NCBI RefSeq assembly: GCF_902859805.1
Contig: NZ_CADIKC010000001.1
Coordinates: forward strand, 1,736,001 to 1,800,000
Length of the DNA: 64,000 nucleotides
Direction: 5' to 3'
DNA from: Paraburkholderia sediminicola
GTDB taxonomy: Bacteria; Pseudomonadota; Gammaproteobacteria; Burkholderiales; Burkholderiaceae
Positions 1 to 8,949 of this stretch are shown here, piece after piece. The position numbers were made by a program, and so were the translations under genes. The notes under the pieces were generated by a model, which was not told the origin of the DNA, did not search any database, and was given only the letters and a program-made list of their open reading frames with translations. The stretch's first letter is position 1; each line of letters opens with the position of its first letter.

Positions 1-1
1 G

Positions 2-1099
2 CGGCCGGCACGCGCCGCCACCACCAAACCTTCGGCCAAGGCCCGCCCGGCCAAGCCGGTGGCCGCGTTGCGCGCATCCGCAAAACGCGAGGCGCCGCGC
101 GCCGCTCCACGGGAATCACGGGTTCGCCCGCGCGCTTCGGCATGGGCGAGCGGTTCATGGACGCGCTCGTTCCATTCGGCGCCTACCGCGCCTGGGCGGC
201 TCGTCAACCACCTTCAGTACGGGCTTTACATCCCGTCCGGCCACGCGCACGAGGCGATGCCGCTGGTCGTGATGCTGCACGGCTGCACCCAGTCGATTGA
301 CGAATTCGCCGAAGGCACGCGGATGAACGTGCTCGCCGACCGGTTCGGCTTTGCCGTCGTTTATCCGGAACAGTCGAAGCATGTGCATTCGCATCGCTGC
401 TGGCATTGGTACGACGCCAGCGACAGCGCCGGCGGTGCCGAGGCGCGCGCGGTCGTCTCGCTGGTGGATTCACTGGTGGCCCAGCATGGTTTCGATAGCG
501 AGCGTGTCTATGTCGCTGGGATCTCCGCTGGGGCCGGCTTGACGGCGCTTCTGGCCGCCAACTATCCGGACCGTTTTGCGGCGGTCGCACTGCATTCCGG
601 CCCCGCTTTCGGCGAGGCTCGCTCCGGCATTACGGCGATGGATGTGATGCGGCGCGGCGCGCGTCGCGAGCCTGCCGAGCTGGTCGACGAACTCGTTAAC
701 GTGGCTGAATACCCCGGAATGCCGGCCATCATTCTCCACGGCGACACCGACCATGTGGTCGCGCCGGTCAACGCGGACCAGTTGGCGGTGCAGTTTCTCC
801 GTCTGAACCGGATCGTCGACGAGAAAGGCACGCGCAAATCCGGCGAAGTGAAGGAAGAGCGCAAAGGTGGCGTCGTGATGCGCGACTATCTGCGCGGCGG
901 CCGGCGCGTGGTGCGGCTGTGCCGTGTCCAGGGGCTCGCGCACGCCTGGAGTGGCGGCGACGACGCCGTACCTTTCCATTCCGCCAAAGGTCCGGACGCA
1001 AGCGCCATGGTGTGGGAATTCTTTAGGCACCAACGCCGCACGGGCACCGGCCGTATCGCGGAAAGCACCGCCACAGAGGCTTCGGCAGGCGCGCGGTGA
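2..1099 (+). CDS. PHB depolymerase-family esterase (5' partial)
   Basis: This is an alpha/beta hydrolase of the extracellular polyhydroxyalkanoate depolymerase / feruloyl esterase type, which hydrolyses ester bonds in polyesters or plant esters. The visible core begins near LVNHLQYGLYIPSG, followed by the oxyanion-hole segment LHGCTQ, the nucleophile motif GISAGAG (Ser), the acidic residue in HGDTDHVV, and a late histidine in GLAHAWSGG. The frame is open to the left edge of the window with no stop, so the true start lies upstream. The visible N-terminal part is Ala/Pro/Arg/Lys-rich (PSAKARPAKP) and looks like a linker rather than a folded domain. The substrate cannot be told from sequence; an intracellular PHB depolymerase or a generic esterase are both possible. 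Confidence 0.85.
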   Translation, partial: RPARAATTKPSAKARPAKPVAALRASAKREAPRAAPRESRVRPRASAWASGSWTRSFHSAPTAPGRLVNHLQYGLYIPSGHAHEAMPLVVMLHGCTQSIDEFAEGTRMNVLADRFGFAVVYPEQSKHVHSHRCWHWYDASDSAGGAEARAVVSLVDSLVAQHGFDSERVYVAGISAGAGLTALLAANYPDRFAAVALHSGPAFGEARSGITAMDVMRRGARREPAELVDELVNVAEYPGMPAIILHGDTDHVVAPVNADQLAVQFLRLNRIVDEKGTRKSGEVKEERKGGVVMRDYLRGGRRVVRLCRVQGLAHAWSGGDDAVPFHSAKGPDASAMVWEFFRHQRRTGTGRIAESTATEASAGAR

Positions 1100-1126
1100 C
1101 ATTGGAGCAACACTTCGAAATGAGTA

Positions 1127-1156
1127 TTGGCGTGTTCCTAGGGTTTTCCCTATAAT
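1127..1156 (+). promoter_or_regulatory. Sigma-70-like promoter of the DUF3563 gene
   Basis: A perfect -10 hexamer TATAAT (1151-1156) is preceded by TTGGCG (1127-1132) with 18 bases between them. The predicted transcription start is near 1163, about 44 bases before the ATG at 1207. The spacer carries the inverted repeat described in the next entry, so a protein bound there would block RNA polymerase. Confidence 0.6.
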
Positions 1157-1186
1157 GCGGGTTATCCCTTAGGCGTTAACGCCTAA
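1139..1186. promoter_or_regulatory. Stacked palindromic operators before the DUF3563 gene
   Basis: Three dyads follow each other. TAGGGTTTTCCCTA (1139-1152) is a 5-4-5 inverted repeat sitting between the -35 and -10 boxes. GGGTTATCCC (1159-1168) repeats the GGG-N4-CCC pattern at the transcription start. TTAGGCGTTAACGCCTAA (1169-1186) is a perfect 18-base palindrome in the early leader. The density of symmetry implies one or more dimeric regulators; which ones is unknown. Confidence 0.55.
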
Positions 1187-1206
1187 ATTCATTGTCGAGG
1201 TTGACC

Positions 1207-1383
1207 ATGTACCTGCTTAGCCGCCTGTTTCTGTTCCTGACCAAATCGCCCGATCAACTCGCGAAAGAACGCGCTGACGCTTTCCTCGCAGAGGCAACCG
1301 ATCTTTACGATCTGGAATTCCGTATGCGCAAGCTGGACCGCGAGGCGACCGCCCGTCATCCGGCGTGGATGAGCCAGCACTAA
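1207..1383 (+). CDS. DUF3563 family small protein
   Basis: This 58-residue protein matches the small DUF3563 family found in Burkholderiaceae; no biochemical function is known to me. The sequence starts MYLLSRLFLFLTKSPDQ, a short hydrophobic stretch followed by a charged, helix-prone segment (AKERADAFLAEATDLYDLE), so it may associate with the membrane surface. The ATG at 1207 is preferred over the upstream TTG at 1192 because GAGG (1197-1200) is well placed as its ribosome binding site. It stands alone, with its own strong promoter and palindromic operators, and a hairpin 18 bases after the stop. Confidence 0.75.
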   Translation: MYLLSRLFLFLTKSPDQLAKERADAFLAEATDLYDLEFRMRKLDREATARHPAWMSQH

Positions 1384-1698
1384 GCTGCTCGAGTTTGAAG
1401 CATCGGCGCGTAGCGAAACGCCGATGTTTGGGGCAAGCCGCCCAAGCTGTTATGAGCTATTGGAAGGGCTCAAACACGCTTAAACGGCCAGATTCAATTG
1501 CCACAGTGCGTTGATTCAACACCGCGGTAAAAGCCACCAAGGCAACCAGGGCTCGAGCAGTTTGCCAGCCCAGCGGTCCCGTTGCCAGAACGCAAGCGGC
1601 AGTGCGGCGTTCAGCACTAGCGCGCGAGCTGCGGCCGCAAACGGCGCATCCCTCAGTCTTCGCCAGACGCTTCTGATCAAATCAATGTGAGCGGGCGC
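1384..1698. other. Gene-free stretch between DUF3563 gene and phrB
   Basis: About 315 bases contain no gene I can support. An 8-base-pair hairpin CATCGGCG/CGCCGATG (1401-1408 with 1419-1426) lies just downstream of the DUF3563 gene, but only TTT follows, so it is at best a weak terminator. The remainder lies downstream of both flanking genes (phrB is on the other strand). Confidence 0.5.
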
Positions 1699-3198
1699 TT
1701 ACTTGCCGAAACGGGCAAGCGTACGCTGCCGCGCGTCGGCATGGTCGACGATCGGGGCGGGATAATCCTTGCCCAATACCACACCACATTCTGCGAGCCG
1801 ATCCGCACCTGCCAACCATGGCGCGTGAATCCATTTGGCCGGTAGTTTCGCGAGCTGGGGCAGGTAGCGTTTGATAAAGCGCCCTTCGGCATCGAATTTT
1901 TCGGATTGCGTGATCGGGTTGAAGATCCGGAAATACGGTTGCGCGTCGCATCCCGTCGATGCCGCCCATTGCCAGCCGCCGTTATTCGCCGAGAAATCGA
2001 AGTCGTTCAGTTGTTCGGCGAAGTAGCGCTCGCCGCGTCGCCAGTCGACACCCAGATCCTTCACCAGAAAACTCGCTGTCACCATTCGCAGGCGGTTGTG
2101 CATGTAGCCCGTGCGGTTCAGTTGCAGCATCGCCGCATCGACCAGCGGATAGCCCGTGCGGCCGTCGCACCATGCGGCGAACGCCTCGTCCGCTTCGGGG
2201 CCTTGCTCCCAGCGCAGTCGGTCGTACTCTTCCTTGAACGACGCACCGTCCGCCAGCCTCGGATGATGCGAGAGAATCATGAAGTAAAAATCCCGCCAGA
2301 TCAGCTCAGACAACCACGTGGCCGAACCTTGCCCGTCCGGTTGCAGCGACATCTCGTGCGCGAGCCGCGCGAGCGTGCGGATCGAGACAGTGCCGAAGCG
2401 CAGATGCATCGACAGGTAGCTCGGGCCTTTGACTGCGGGAAAGTCGCGCCGGTCCTGATAACTGTCGATGCGGGTCATGAAGTCGTCGAGCAGGCGTTGC
2501 GCGCCGCTCATGCCGGTGGGCAAGTTCAGCTCTGCAAGATTGCTCGGTGCGAAGCCGAGTTGATCGAGCGCCGGCAACTGGCGGTCCAGCCTGGGCGGCA
2601 GTGCTGGCAGATGCTTTGCGTAGGCTTCCACCGGATACGGTTTCAGATCGAAGGCTGTCAGCTGCCTGAGCCATGCATTCTTATAGGGAGTGAACACCGT
2701 GAACGGTTTGTTCTGGCCTGTCAGCACCTCGTCGCGCTCGAAAATCACCTGATCTTTAAACGTCAGCCATTGGCGTCCGGCCTCGACAAGCCGTTCGTGC
2801 ACCGTCTCGTCACGCCCGATCGCGACCGGCTCGTAATCGTGATTTGTGAAGATTGCATCCACGCTGAGTTCATCAGCGAGTCTGGGCACGAGATCGACCG
2901 GATCGCCGTACAGCACGATGAGGCCGCCACCTTTGGCGCGCAACGCCTCGTCTAACTCCCCCAATGCAGCAAGAATGAACTCGACGCGGCGGTCGTGCGG
3001 TTGCGTATCGGGATGGCGAGTTTGCCAGGCGTCGCTCAGCGGTTGAAGGATCGTCGTGTCGAATACGAACGCGCACCAGACGCGCTCGCAATGCTTGAGC
3101 GCGTAGTAGAGCGCGGCGTTGTCCGTGCTGCGCAGGTCGCGGCGAAACCAGACCAGACCGGTATCGAAGGTGTCGTTCAGGCGCCGGAGGCGTGTCAT
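1699..3198 (-). CDS. phrB: Deoxyribodipyrimidine photolyase
   Basis: A class I CPD photolyase, which uses FAD and a light-harvesting antenna to reverse UV-induced cyclobutane pyrimidine dimers. The N-terminal Rossmann (antenna) domain starts with LVWFRRDLRSTDNAAL near residue 15. The C-terminal FAD-binding domain contains the family signature ANNGGWQWAASTGCDAQPYF near residue 400, followed by RIFNPITQSEKFD. At 499 residues it is slightly longer than the 472-residue E. coli enzyme. It is transcribed alone, tail-to-tail with the DUF3563 gene. A cryptochrome is less likely because the C-terminal signature follows bacterial PhrB closely. Confidence 0.93.
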   Translation of the reverse strand: MTRLRRLNDTFDTGLVWFRRDLRSTDNAALYYALKHCERVWCAFVFDTTILQPLSDAWQTRHPDTQPHDRRVEFILAALGELDEALRAKGGGLIVLYGDPVDLVPRLADELSVDAIFTNHDYEPVAIGRDETVHERLVEAGRQWLTFKDQVIFERDEVLTGQNKPFTVFTPYKNAWLRQLTAFDLKPYPVEAYAKHLPALPPRLDRQLPALDQLGFAPSNLAELNLPTGMSGAQRLLDDFMTRIDSYQDRRDFPAVKGPSYLSMHLRFGTVSIRTLARLAHEMSLQPDGQGSATWLSELIWRDFYFMILSHHPRLADGASFKEEYDRLRWEQGPEADEAFAAWCDGRTGYPLVDAAMLQLNRTGYMHNRLRMVTASFLVKDLGVDWRRGERYFAEQLNDFDFSANNGGWQWAASTGCDAQPYFRIFNPITQSEKFDAEGRFIKRYLPQLAKLPAKWIHAPWLAGADRLAECGVVLGKDYPAPIVDHADARQRTLARFGK

Positions 3199-3501
3199 GG
3201 GTAACGTGGGTCGGGTAAAGGGCTGCGCGGCGAGACATCGACCGGCGCAATGATTAGCTGCCAGGCGACGATATTACTGAACTGCGCGCTTACTAACGAA
3301 GTAATCGGCGAAGTCGCGTGACGGCAGGTGATCAGTCGGATCGGTGCACGCACATTGCGTGCCGCGTCCGCGAATGCCTATTGCGCCGCAAAATGGCACA
3401 ACGCCCGCGCCTGGTTTGCAGGGTGCGGGCGTTATTCATGACGGCGTGGTTGTGCCGCGCTCGTCAACGATTCATTGGCAATCCATTCAAGCCGCTTGAG
3501 C
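3199..3501. other. Intergenic region between phrB and ohr
   Basis: About 300 bases hold the promoter region of phrB (right-hand start at 3198) and the presumed end of the ohr transcript. The only clear structure is the stem at 3400-3433 listed separately. I see no gene. Confidence 0.5.
3400..3433 (-). terminator. Probable terminator of ohr
   Basis: AACGCCCGC (3400-3408) pairs with GCGGGCGTT (3425-3433) over 9 base pairs with a 16-base loop. It lies 70-100 bases after the ohr stop on the minus strand. Reading leftward the stem is followed by TGTGCCATTTTG, a weak U-tract. Confidence 0.5.
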
Positions 3502-3921
3502 TTAAGCGACTTGCAGGCGCACCGCGACGTTGTTGCGCGTAGCGTTCGAATACGGGCAGACCTGATGTGCTGCGTCGACCAATTCCTTGGCTGCGTCTGC
3601 AGCGAGGCCCGGCAACGAGACGCGCAGATCGATGTCGAGCGCGAAGCCGCCGTTGTCGTTCGGGCCGATCCCCACTTCCGCCGTGACTTGCGTGTCAGCC
3701 GGCAAAGCCTGCTTGCGCTGGCCAGCGATGAACTTCATCGCGCTCAGGAAACACGCCGAGTAGCCGGCCGCAAAGAGTTGTTCCGGGTTGGTGCCCGCTG
3801 CGCCCGTGCCGCCCAGTTCACGCGGTGCCGCCAGCTTCACGTCCAACGCATTGTCCGACGATACTGCACGGCCGTCACGGCCACCGGTACTGGTTGCGCT
3901 TGCTTTGTAGAGGATGTTCAT
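3502..3921 (-). CDS. ohr: Organic hydroperoxide resistance protein Ohr
   Basis: A thiol-dependent peroxidase of the OsmC/Ohr family that reduces organic and fatty-acid hydroperoxides, normally recycled through lipoylated proteins in the cytoplasm. At 139 residues it has the family length. The two redox cysteines are visible: Cys57 in GYSACFLS and Cys122 in HQVCPYSNATRNN. The conserved Arg18 and Glu47 (NPEQLF) that shape the active site are also present. It lies downstream of its regulator ohrR on the same strand, with an OhrR-type palindrome about 105 bases before its start. Confidence 0.96.
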   Translation of the reverse strand: MNILYKASATSTGGRDGRAVSSDNALDVKLAAPRELGGTGAAGTNPEQLFAAGYSACFLSAMKFIAGQRKQALPADTQVTAEVGIGPNDNGGFALDIDLRVSLPGLAADAAKELVDAAHQVCPYSNATRNNVAVRLQVA

Positions 3922-4025
3922 TGTGTTGCTCCTAAATCTCGGTTGTCAGGGTGGTTTGCATGCTTGCCGCTGCTTGGCCGCCTTTCTGGCGGAGCGCTAT
4001 CGAAGCGGCATGTGATAAAGATAGT

Positions 4026-4042
4026 ACACAAATCATTTGTGT
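4026..4042. promoter_or_regulatory. OhrR-type operator upstream of ohr
   Basis: ACACAAATCATTTGTGT is a perfect 8-1-8 inverted repeat in the ohrR-ohr gap, about 105 bases before the ohr ATG. OhrR/MarR dimers are known to bind such AT-rich dyads. A partial copy (TGCAAATCGATTGCG, 4572-4586) lies 26-40 bases before ohrR and shares GTGCAAAT with the sequence at 4041, suggesting autoregulation. Confidence 0.65.
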
Positions 4043-4093
4043 GCAAATGAATTTTTGCATCACCGCGATAGCGTGCCTTTTGAAACAGGCTGC

Positions 4094-4546
4094 CTAGTGG
4101 TCCATGTAATCGTTGAGCGTAGTGCGCAGGCGCGTCAGATCGTCGCGCAGACGGAGCAGGAATTCGGGTGTCTGCTGGGTCGCGCAGAAGATTTCCGCCG
4201 GCACTTCGCGTGCCTGACGCTTCAGCGCGGTGCCCGCTTTGGTGAGCCGGATATAGACGAGCCGCTCATCTTCGACGCCGCGTACCCGTTCCAGGTAGCC
4301 CTGCGCCTCGAGGCGTTTGAGCAGCGGCGTGACCGTGGCCGAGTCGAGATTCAGGCGCGCGGCCATGTCTTTCACCGTGACGTCGTCGGTTTCCCACAGC
4401 ACGAGCATCGTCAGATATTGCGGGTACGTCAGGCCGAGCTTGTCGAGCAGCGGTTTGTACGCCTTCGTCATCGCAAGCGAGGTCGAATAGAGGGCGAAGC
4501 AGAGTTGCTCGTCGAGCGTGAAGGGCAAAGCGGGGCGCTGGGTCAT
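4094..4546 (-). CDS. ohrR: OhrR, peroxide-sensing MarR-family repressor
   Basis: A MarR-family winged-helix repressor that releases DNA when its reactive cysteine is oxidised by organic peroxides. The start at 4546 gives MTQRPALPF and 150 residues; an in-frame upstream extension is rich in unusual residues and was rejected. Cys16 in DEQLCFALY corresponds to the sensing cysteine, and Cys121 in AEIFCATQQ to the resolving cysteine of the two-cysteine OhrR subgroup. Tyr30 and Tyr41 sit where sensor tyrosines are known. The DNA-binding helix region reads [20 protein letters not shown]. It precedes ohr on the same strand. Confidence 0.93.
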   Translation of the reverse strand: MTQRPALPFTLDEQLCFALYSTSLAMTKAYKPLLDKLGLTYPQYLTMLVLWETDDVTVKDMAARLNLDSATVTPLLKRLEAQGYLERVRGVEDERLVYIRLTKAGTALKRQAREVPAEIFCATQQTPEFLLRLRDDLTRLRTTLNDYMDH

Positions 4547-4678
4547 GATGCATCTCGCGAAAAAAAGAGCGTGCAAATCGATTGCGCGCAAACTATTGTG
4601 CCGCAAGTCGAGGCGAGATGCCGAACGCGGATGGTGATTTGACGAAGCGCGCGGCCCTGACGGCAGCCTGGCCGGCGC

Positions 4679-5485
4679 TCAAGCCGCCGGCGTGGTGGGC
4701 AGATCCGGTGCTTCGGGCGTTTGCACGCCGAAGCAGCCGCGATAGGTCGCGTAGAACGAGCAATACAGCATGGTCGTGACGATCATCGTGGCCGGCATCA
4801 GGATCGCGAACGCGAAGTCGCCCGCGCCCAGCGCCTGCATCAGCGCGGACAAGCCGAACGAGACGGTGGTAGCTACGGCGAACCACAATGCACCGAACAC
4901 GATGAACGCGCCGCGATTGCGCCAGCAACTGACGACGCTGAAGAACATCGCCTTCACGGGAGGCACGTCATGCCAAGCGATAAGAACCGGCGAGAACCAG
5001 AAAATCATCGCGACGGGAATGTAGAAGGCGAACGCGGCGATCACGGCTAGCGGAATATTGCTGTTGGCGATCGCGTCCTGATCCATCGTAGCCATGCCGA
5101 GCATGACCTTCAGCAGCATGCCGCCGTCGGCGAGCGCCGAGCCGGCCAGCACCAGCGCCATCGCGACGACATACAGCACGCCCAGCACCAGCAGACGTTT
5201 GGCGACCGCGGGGCCGTACGAGTGAAAGCCATCCACCAGAATGGTCGGGAACACCGGCTTGCCCGCGATGGTGTTGCGGCACGCCGCCATGAAACCGACG
5301 GCGACACCCGGAATGAAGACCAGCGGCAGCACGCCGCCGACAACCGGAATCTGCGCCGCCAGTGTCATGACCAGCAGATAGGTGAAGAACAGCGTCAGAA
5401 ACGCGAGCGGGTTCTTGCGGAACAGCCAGATACCCTGCCGGAACCAGACATAGCCGGTTTTCGCGGGGACTTCGATCAGTTGCAT
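4679..5485 (-). CDS. BPSS1780-family membrane protein
   Basis: A 268-residue integral membrane protein of a family known only by its Burkholderia locus name; function unknown. Several hydrophobic segments are visible: near residues 28-50 ([19 protein letters not shown]), 55-70, 100-120 ([20 protein letters not shown]), 145-170, 195-215 and 225-250. The opening [20 protein letters not shown] is a conserved feature of this family as I remember it. Its first 10 bases overlap the end of thrB, so the two are translationally coupled. The link to threonine synthesis is positional only. Confidence 0.8.
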   Translation of the reverse strand: MQLIEVPAKTGYVWFRQGIWLFRKNPLAFLTLFFTYLLVMTLAAQIPVVGGVLPLVFIPGVAVGFMAACRNTIAGKPVFPTILVDGFHSYGPAVAKRLLVLGVLYVVAMALVLAGSALADGGMLLKVMLGMATMDQDAIANSNIPLAVIAAFAFYIPVAMIFWFSPVLIAWHDVPPVKAMFFSVVSCWRNRGAFIVFGALWFAVATTVSFGLSALMQALGAGDFAFAILMPATMIVTTMLYCSFYATYRGCFGVQTPEAPDLPTTPAA

Positions 5486-6471
5486 GAGGTATGAATGCCT
5501 GGAAGAGCAACGCCGGACAGGCGTTCGCGCAGAATGCGCTCGAAATGACCGGGGTCGTGCGGTTTGAGTAGCTCGGCCGCGCGCGGCAAATGAAAATCAT
5601 ACAGGCGCGAGACCCAGAAGCGGTAAGCGCCGGCACGGAGCATATCGCCCCAATGGCGATTTTCTTCGACGGTGAACGGGCGCACGGTCTGGTAGGCGCG
5701 CAGCATGGCTTCGGTGCGTGCTTCGTCGAGCTTGCCCGTAGCGAGGTCGACGCACCAGTCGTTGACCGTTACCGCGACATCGAACAGCCATTTGTCGCAG
5801 CCGGCGAAATAGAAGTCGAAGAAGCCGCCGAGGCGCACCTCGTGGCCGGTGTCCGGTGCGGCATGCGCGAACAGCGCGTTGTCGCGGAACAGGTCGGCGT
5901 GGCAGGGGCCTTCGGGCAATGCGGCGTAATCCGCCGAGGCGAAGAATGCTTCCTGGTGCGCCAGTTCGGACGACAGCAAGTCGCGCTGCGCCCCCTCGAG
6001 AAACGGCAGGATGGTCGGCACGGTTTCCCGCCACCACGGCAGGCTGCGCAGATTCGGCTGATAGCGCGCGTAGTCGCGCCCCGCCAGATGCATGCGCGCG
6101 AGCATGTGCCCGACCTCGACGCAGTGCTCGATTTGCGGCGCCAACTCCGGCGCGCCTTCGAGCTTGGTCACGATAGCGGCGGGCTTGCCGTGCAAGGTGC
6201 CGAACAGCGCGCCGTCTTCGCGCGGCATGGGATCCGGCACCGGCACGCGGTGCGCGGCCAGATGCTGCATCAGATCGAGATAGAACGGCAGTTGTTCGGC
6301 CGTCAGCTTTTCGAAAATCGTGAGGACGTATTCACCGCGCGTCGTCGTCAGAAAGAAGTTGCTGTTCTCAATACCGGACGGAATGCCGCGAAACTCGACG
6401 ACTTCGCCGAGATCGTAGTGACGCATCCATTCTGCTAGTTGGGGTTCGGTGACAGCGGTGAATACAGCCAT
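5476..6471 (-). CDS. thrB: Homoserine kinase (APH-fold type)
   Basis: Phosphorylates L-homoserine with ATP in threonine biosynthesis. This is the aminoglycoside-phosphotransferase-fold form used by beta- and some gammaproteobacteria, not the GHMP-kinase form of E. coli. The nucleotide-binding start contains [13 protein letters not shown] near residue 33. The catalytic loop reads [14 protein letters not shown] near residue 190 and the metal-binding segment [15 protein letters not shown] near residue 218. At 331 residues it has the expected length. The gene ends inside the start of the BPSS1780-family gene. Confidence 0.94.
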   Translation of the reverse strand: MAVFTAVTEPQLAEWMRHYDLGEVVEFRGIPSGIENSNFFLTTTRGEYVLTIFEKLTAEQLPFYLDLMQHLAAHRVPVPDPMPREDGALFGTLHGKPAAIVTKLEGAPELAPQIEHCVEVGHMLARMHLAGRDYARYQPNLRSLPWWRETVPTILPFLEGAQRDLLSSELAHQEAFFASADYAALPEGPCHADLFRDNALFAHAAPDTGHEVRLGGFFDFYFAGCDKWLFDVAVTVNDWCVDLATGKLDEARTEAMLRAYQTVRPFTVEENRHWGDMLRAGAYRFWVSRLYDFHLPRAAELLKPHDPGHFERILRERLSGVALPGIHTSCN

Positions 6472-6765
6472 GCGGGAAACGTCGGATCAGGTTAGTCGGG
6501 CTGGCGCTAGGCGACAGTGCGAGATGTGGCAAATGCGTTGCAGAGAGCGCGGTCAAGGTCACGCGGTCAGGTTCAATCAGGCAGCGAATCTTGCCTGCCA
6601 ATCCTGGCCACCCGCAGGGTCGCCAGGCGCTGTGACAATTCAACGCGGTTTCGCCATGCTGCAGGCGGTGCTGAAAATCGGCAAGCAGGCTAAAAGCCCG
6701 AGGCGACACCCGCGGGCCGCACAGCTTTGGGAGCGGCTCATGTCACGCCGCCGCCCCGGCAGCCA

Positions 6766-7161
6766 TCAATAAGTCAGATTCACCGACGGCAAACGCGTGC
6801 TCGCGCGGCCGTTGTCGCGCACGGTAGGCGACGTGTCGAGCGGTGCGCTCATCTGATAGCGCGTGCCGAGATTCGAATGCACGTTGATTTCAACGGGCTT
6901 GCCTTTGTCGCGGTATTCGGTGATTTCGGTGCCGTTAGCGCTGCGTTCGTAGAAACTCGGCGTGCGCGGGACGTTGATTTCGACCTTCGAGCTGACCTCG
7001 GCGGCCGGACGATTGATCTTCTCCAGATCAGGCAGACCGGCCCGTTCATTGGCGGACTGGGGCGCGCCGGGGGTCGGAGTGTCATCGACAGGCTGGGCAG
7101 CCATCGCCGCGTTGCCAAAGGCGAGGGCCAGTGCAACGGCGACGGGAAGGAACGGCTTCAT
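6766..7161 (-). CDS. DUF2782 family exported protein
   Basis: A 131-residue protein with an N-terminal signal peptide (MKPFLPVAVALALAFGNAAMA, cleavage expected after AMA), so it is periplasmic or envelope-associated. The mature part contains a proline-rich linker and the core ADGTEITEYRDKGKPVEINV-like segment (here ANGTEITEYRDKGKPVEINV) typical of the DUF2782 family; function unknown. The ATG at 7161 was chosen because the signal peptide begins there; the longer frame upstream is not signal-like. It lies upstream of thrB on the same strand, separated by about 295 bases in which I see no gene. Confidence 0.8.
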   Translation of the reverse strand: MKPFLPVAVALALAFGNAAMAAQPVDDTPTPGAPQSANERAGLPDLEKINRPAAEVSSKVEINVPRTPSFYERSANGTEITEYRDKGKPVEINVHSNLGTRYQMSAPLDTSPTVRDNGRASTRLPSVNLTY

Positions 7162-7355
7162 GGTGATTCTCCAATATGGTGCCCCGATTCTAGCAAATCC
7201 AGCTTGGCCTACGGGCGCGATCGCCTTATTTTGCGCCGCTTTCGCGCGACGTGCGCGCAATCTTGCGGCCGCTGTTGCGGCAGTTGTGGTAGGCGCGGCG
7301 AGGTCATTTGGCGATCGCGGGTTCCGTGGTAATGTCATCTCATCAATAGGGGCGA

Positions 7356-8888
7356 ATGAAGATGAACAACGATACCAATCAACGCGCGGTGCAGACTCCC
7401 GCCAACAGCTTCCCAACCGAATCCTTTGACGACGCGGCCGAGGCCGTCACGCGTCTGTCGGCGATCTACGAAGCGAACACCTCGTTCCTGCGCGACGCCT
7501 TCGCACGCTATCGCCGCAACGAACTGTTCGAGCGCCGGGTGCGCGCCTGCTACCCGTTCGTCAGAGTGCGCACCGAAGTCAACACGCATATCGACTCGCG
7601 CCGCTCGTACGGTTTCGTCGCGGGCCCAGGTGTGTTCGAAACCACCGTCACGCGGCCCGATCTGTTCGGCAACTACTATCGCGAGCAATTGCGCCTGCTG
7701 GCGAAGAACCATCACGTGAAGATCGAAGTCGGTGTGTCCGACCAGCCGATTCCGATCCACTTCGCGTTCGCCGAAGGCATCCATCTCGAGGGCGATCTGG
7801 ATCGCGAGCGGCTGTTCCTGATGCGCGACGTGTTCGATACGCCTGACCTCGCGCTGCTCGACGACCGAATCGTCAACGGCACATACGAGCCGCTGCCGGG
7901 CGAGCCGCATCCGCTCGCGCTGTTCACGGCGGCGCGGGTGGATTTCTCGCTACATCGGCTGAAGCACTACACGGCGACCTCGCCCACGCATTGCCAGAAC
8001 TACGTGCTGTACACGAACTACCAGTTCTATATCGACGAATTCGTCAAACTCGGCCGCACGATGATGGCCCATACCGACGACGAAGAACTGCGCGCCTATC
8101 GCAGCGAATACACGTCGTTCGTCGAACCGGGCGACGTGATCACGTACAACGAGAATCTCGGCGAGCAGGCGCAGGAAGGCACGGCGCCGCCGCGTTTGCC
8201 GCAGATGCCCGCGTATCACCTGAAGCGCGCCGACGGCAGCGGGATCACGATGGTCAACATCGGTGTCGGGCCGTCGAACGCGAAGACGATCACGGATCAC
8301 ATTGCCGTGCTGCGTCCGCATGCGTGGATCATGCTCGGTCACTGCGCGGGTCTGCGCAATACGCAGCGTTTGGGCGACTACGTGCTGGCACACGGCTATG
8401 TGCGCGAAGATCACGTACTCGACGACGATTTGCCGCTGTGGGTGCCGATTCCCGCACTTGCCGAAGTGCAGGTGGCGTTGGAGCGGGCGGTCGCGCAGGT
8501 TACGCAACTGGACGGCGTCGAGTTGAAGCGCGTGATGCGCACGGGCACCGTGGCGAGTGTCGATAACCGCAACTGGGAACTGCGCGATCACCGTGAGCCG
8601 GTGCAGCGGCTGTCGCAAAGCCGTGCGGTCGCGCTCGATATGGAAAGTGCGACGATTGCGGCCAACGGGTTCCGTTTCCGCGTGCCTTACGGCACCTTGC
8701 TATGTGTATCGGACAAGCCTTTGCATGGCGAATTGAAATTGCCCGGTATGGCGGATCAGTTCTATCGTGCGCAAGTCGATCAGCATTTGCAGATCGGCGT
8801 GAAAGCGATGGAGTTGTTGCGTATGAATGGCCTGCATCGTTTGCATAGCCGCAAGTTGCGGAGTTTCGCGGAAGTGGCGTTTCAATAA
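7356..8888 (+). CDS. amn: AMP nucleosidase
   Basis: Hydrolyses AMP to adenine and ribose 5-phosphate in purine salvage and control of the adenylate pool. The N-terminal regulatory domain occupies roughly residues 20-190, including YPFVRVRTEVNTHIDSRRSYGF. The C-terminal catalytic domain has the nucleoside-phosphorylase fold, with VNIGVGPSNAKTITDHIAVLRP near residue 300 and the late motif ALDMESATIAANGFRFRVPYG near residue 425. At 510 residues it is somewhat longer than the 484-residue E. coli enzyme. A purine-rich AGGGG lies just before the ATG. It is transcribed alone and divergently from the DUF2782 gene. Confidence 0.93.
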   Translation: MKMNNDTNQRAVQTPANSFPTESFDDAAEAVTRLSAIYEANTSFLRDAFARYRRNELFERRVRACYPFVRVRTEVNTHIDSRRSYGFVAGPGVFETTVTRPDLFGNYYREQLRLLAKNHHVKIEVGVSDQPIPIHFAFAEGIHLEGDLDRERLFLMRDVFDTPDLALLDDRIVNGTYEPLPGEPHPLALFTAARVDFSLHRLKHYTATSPTHCQNYVLYTNYQFYIDEFVKLGRTMMAHTDDEELRAYRSEYTSFVEPGDVITYNENLGEQAQEGTAPPRLPQMPAYHLKRADGSGITMVNIGVGPSNAKTITDHIAVLRPHAWIMLGHCAGLRNTQRLGDYVLAHGYVREDHVLDDDLPLWVPIPALAEVQVALERAVAQVTQLDGVELKRVMRTGTVASVDNRNWELRDHREPVQRLSQSRAVALDMESATIAANGFRFRVPYGTLLCVSDKPLHGELKLPGMADQFYRAQVDQHLQIGVKAMELLRMNGLHRLHSRKLRSFAEVAFQ

Positions 8889-8949
8889 GCGCCATTCGAT
8901 AAGGCGCGGTAAGGCGAGGGCGGGCGTCTGCTCCTCTCGCCTTGGCGCC

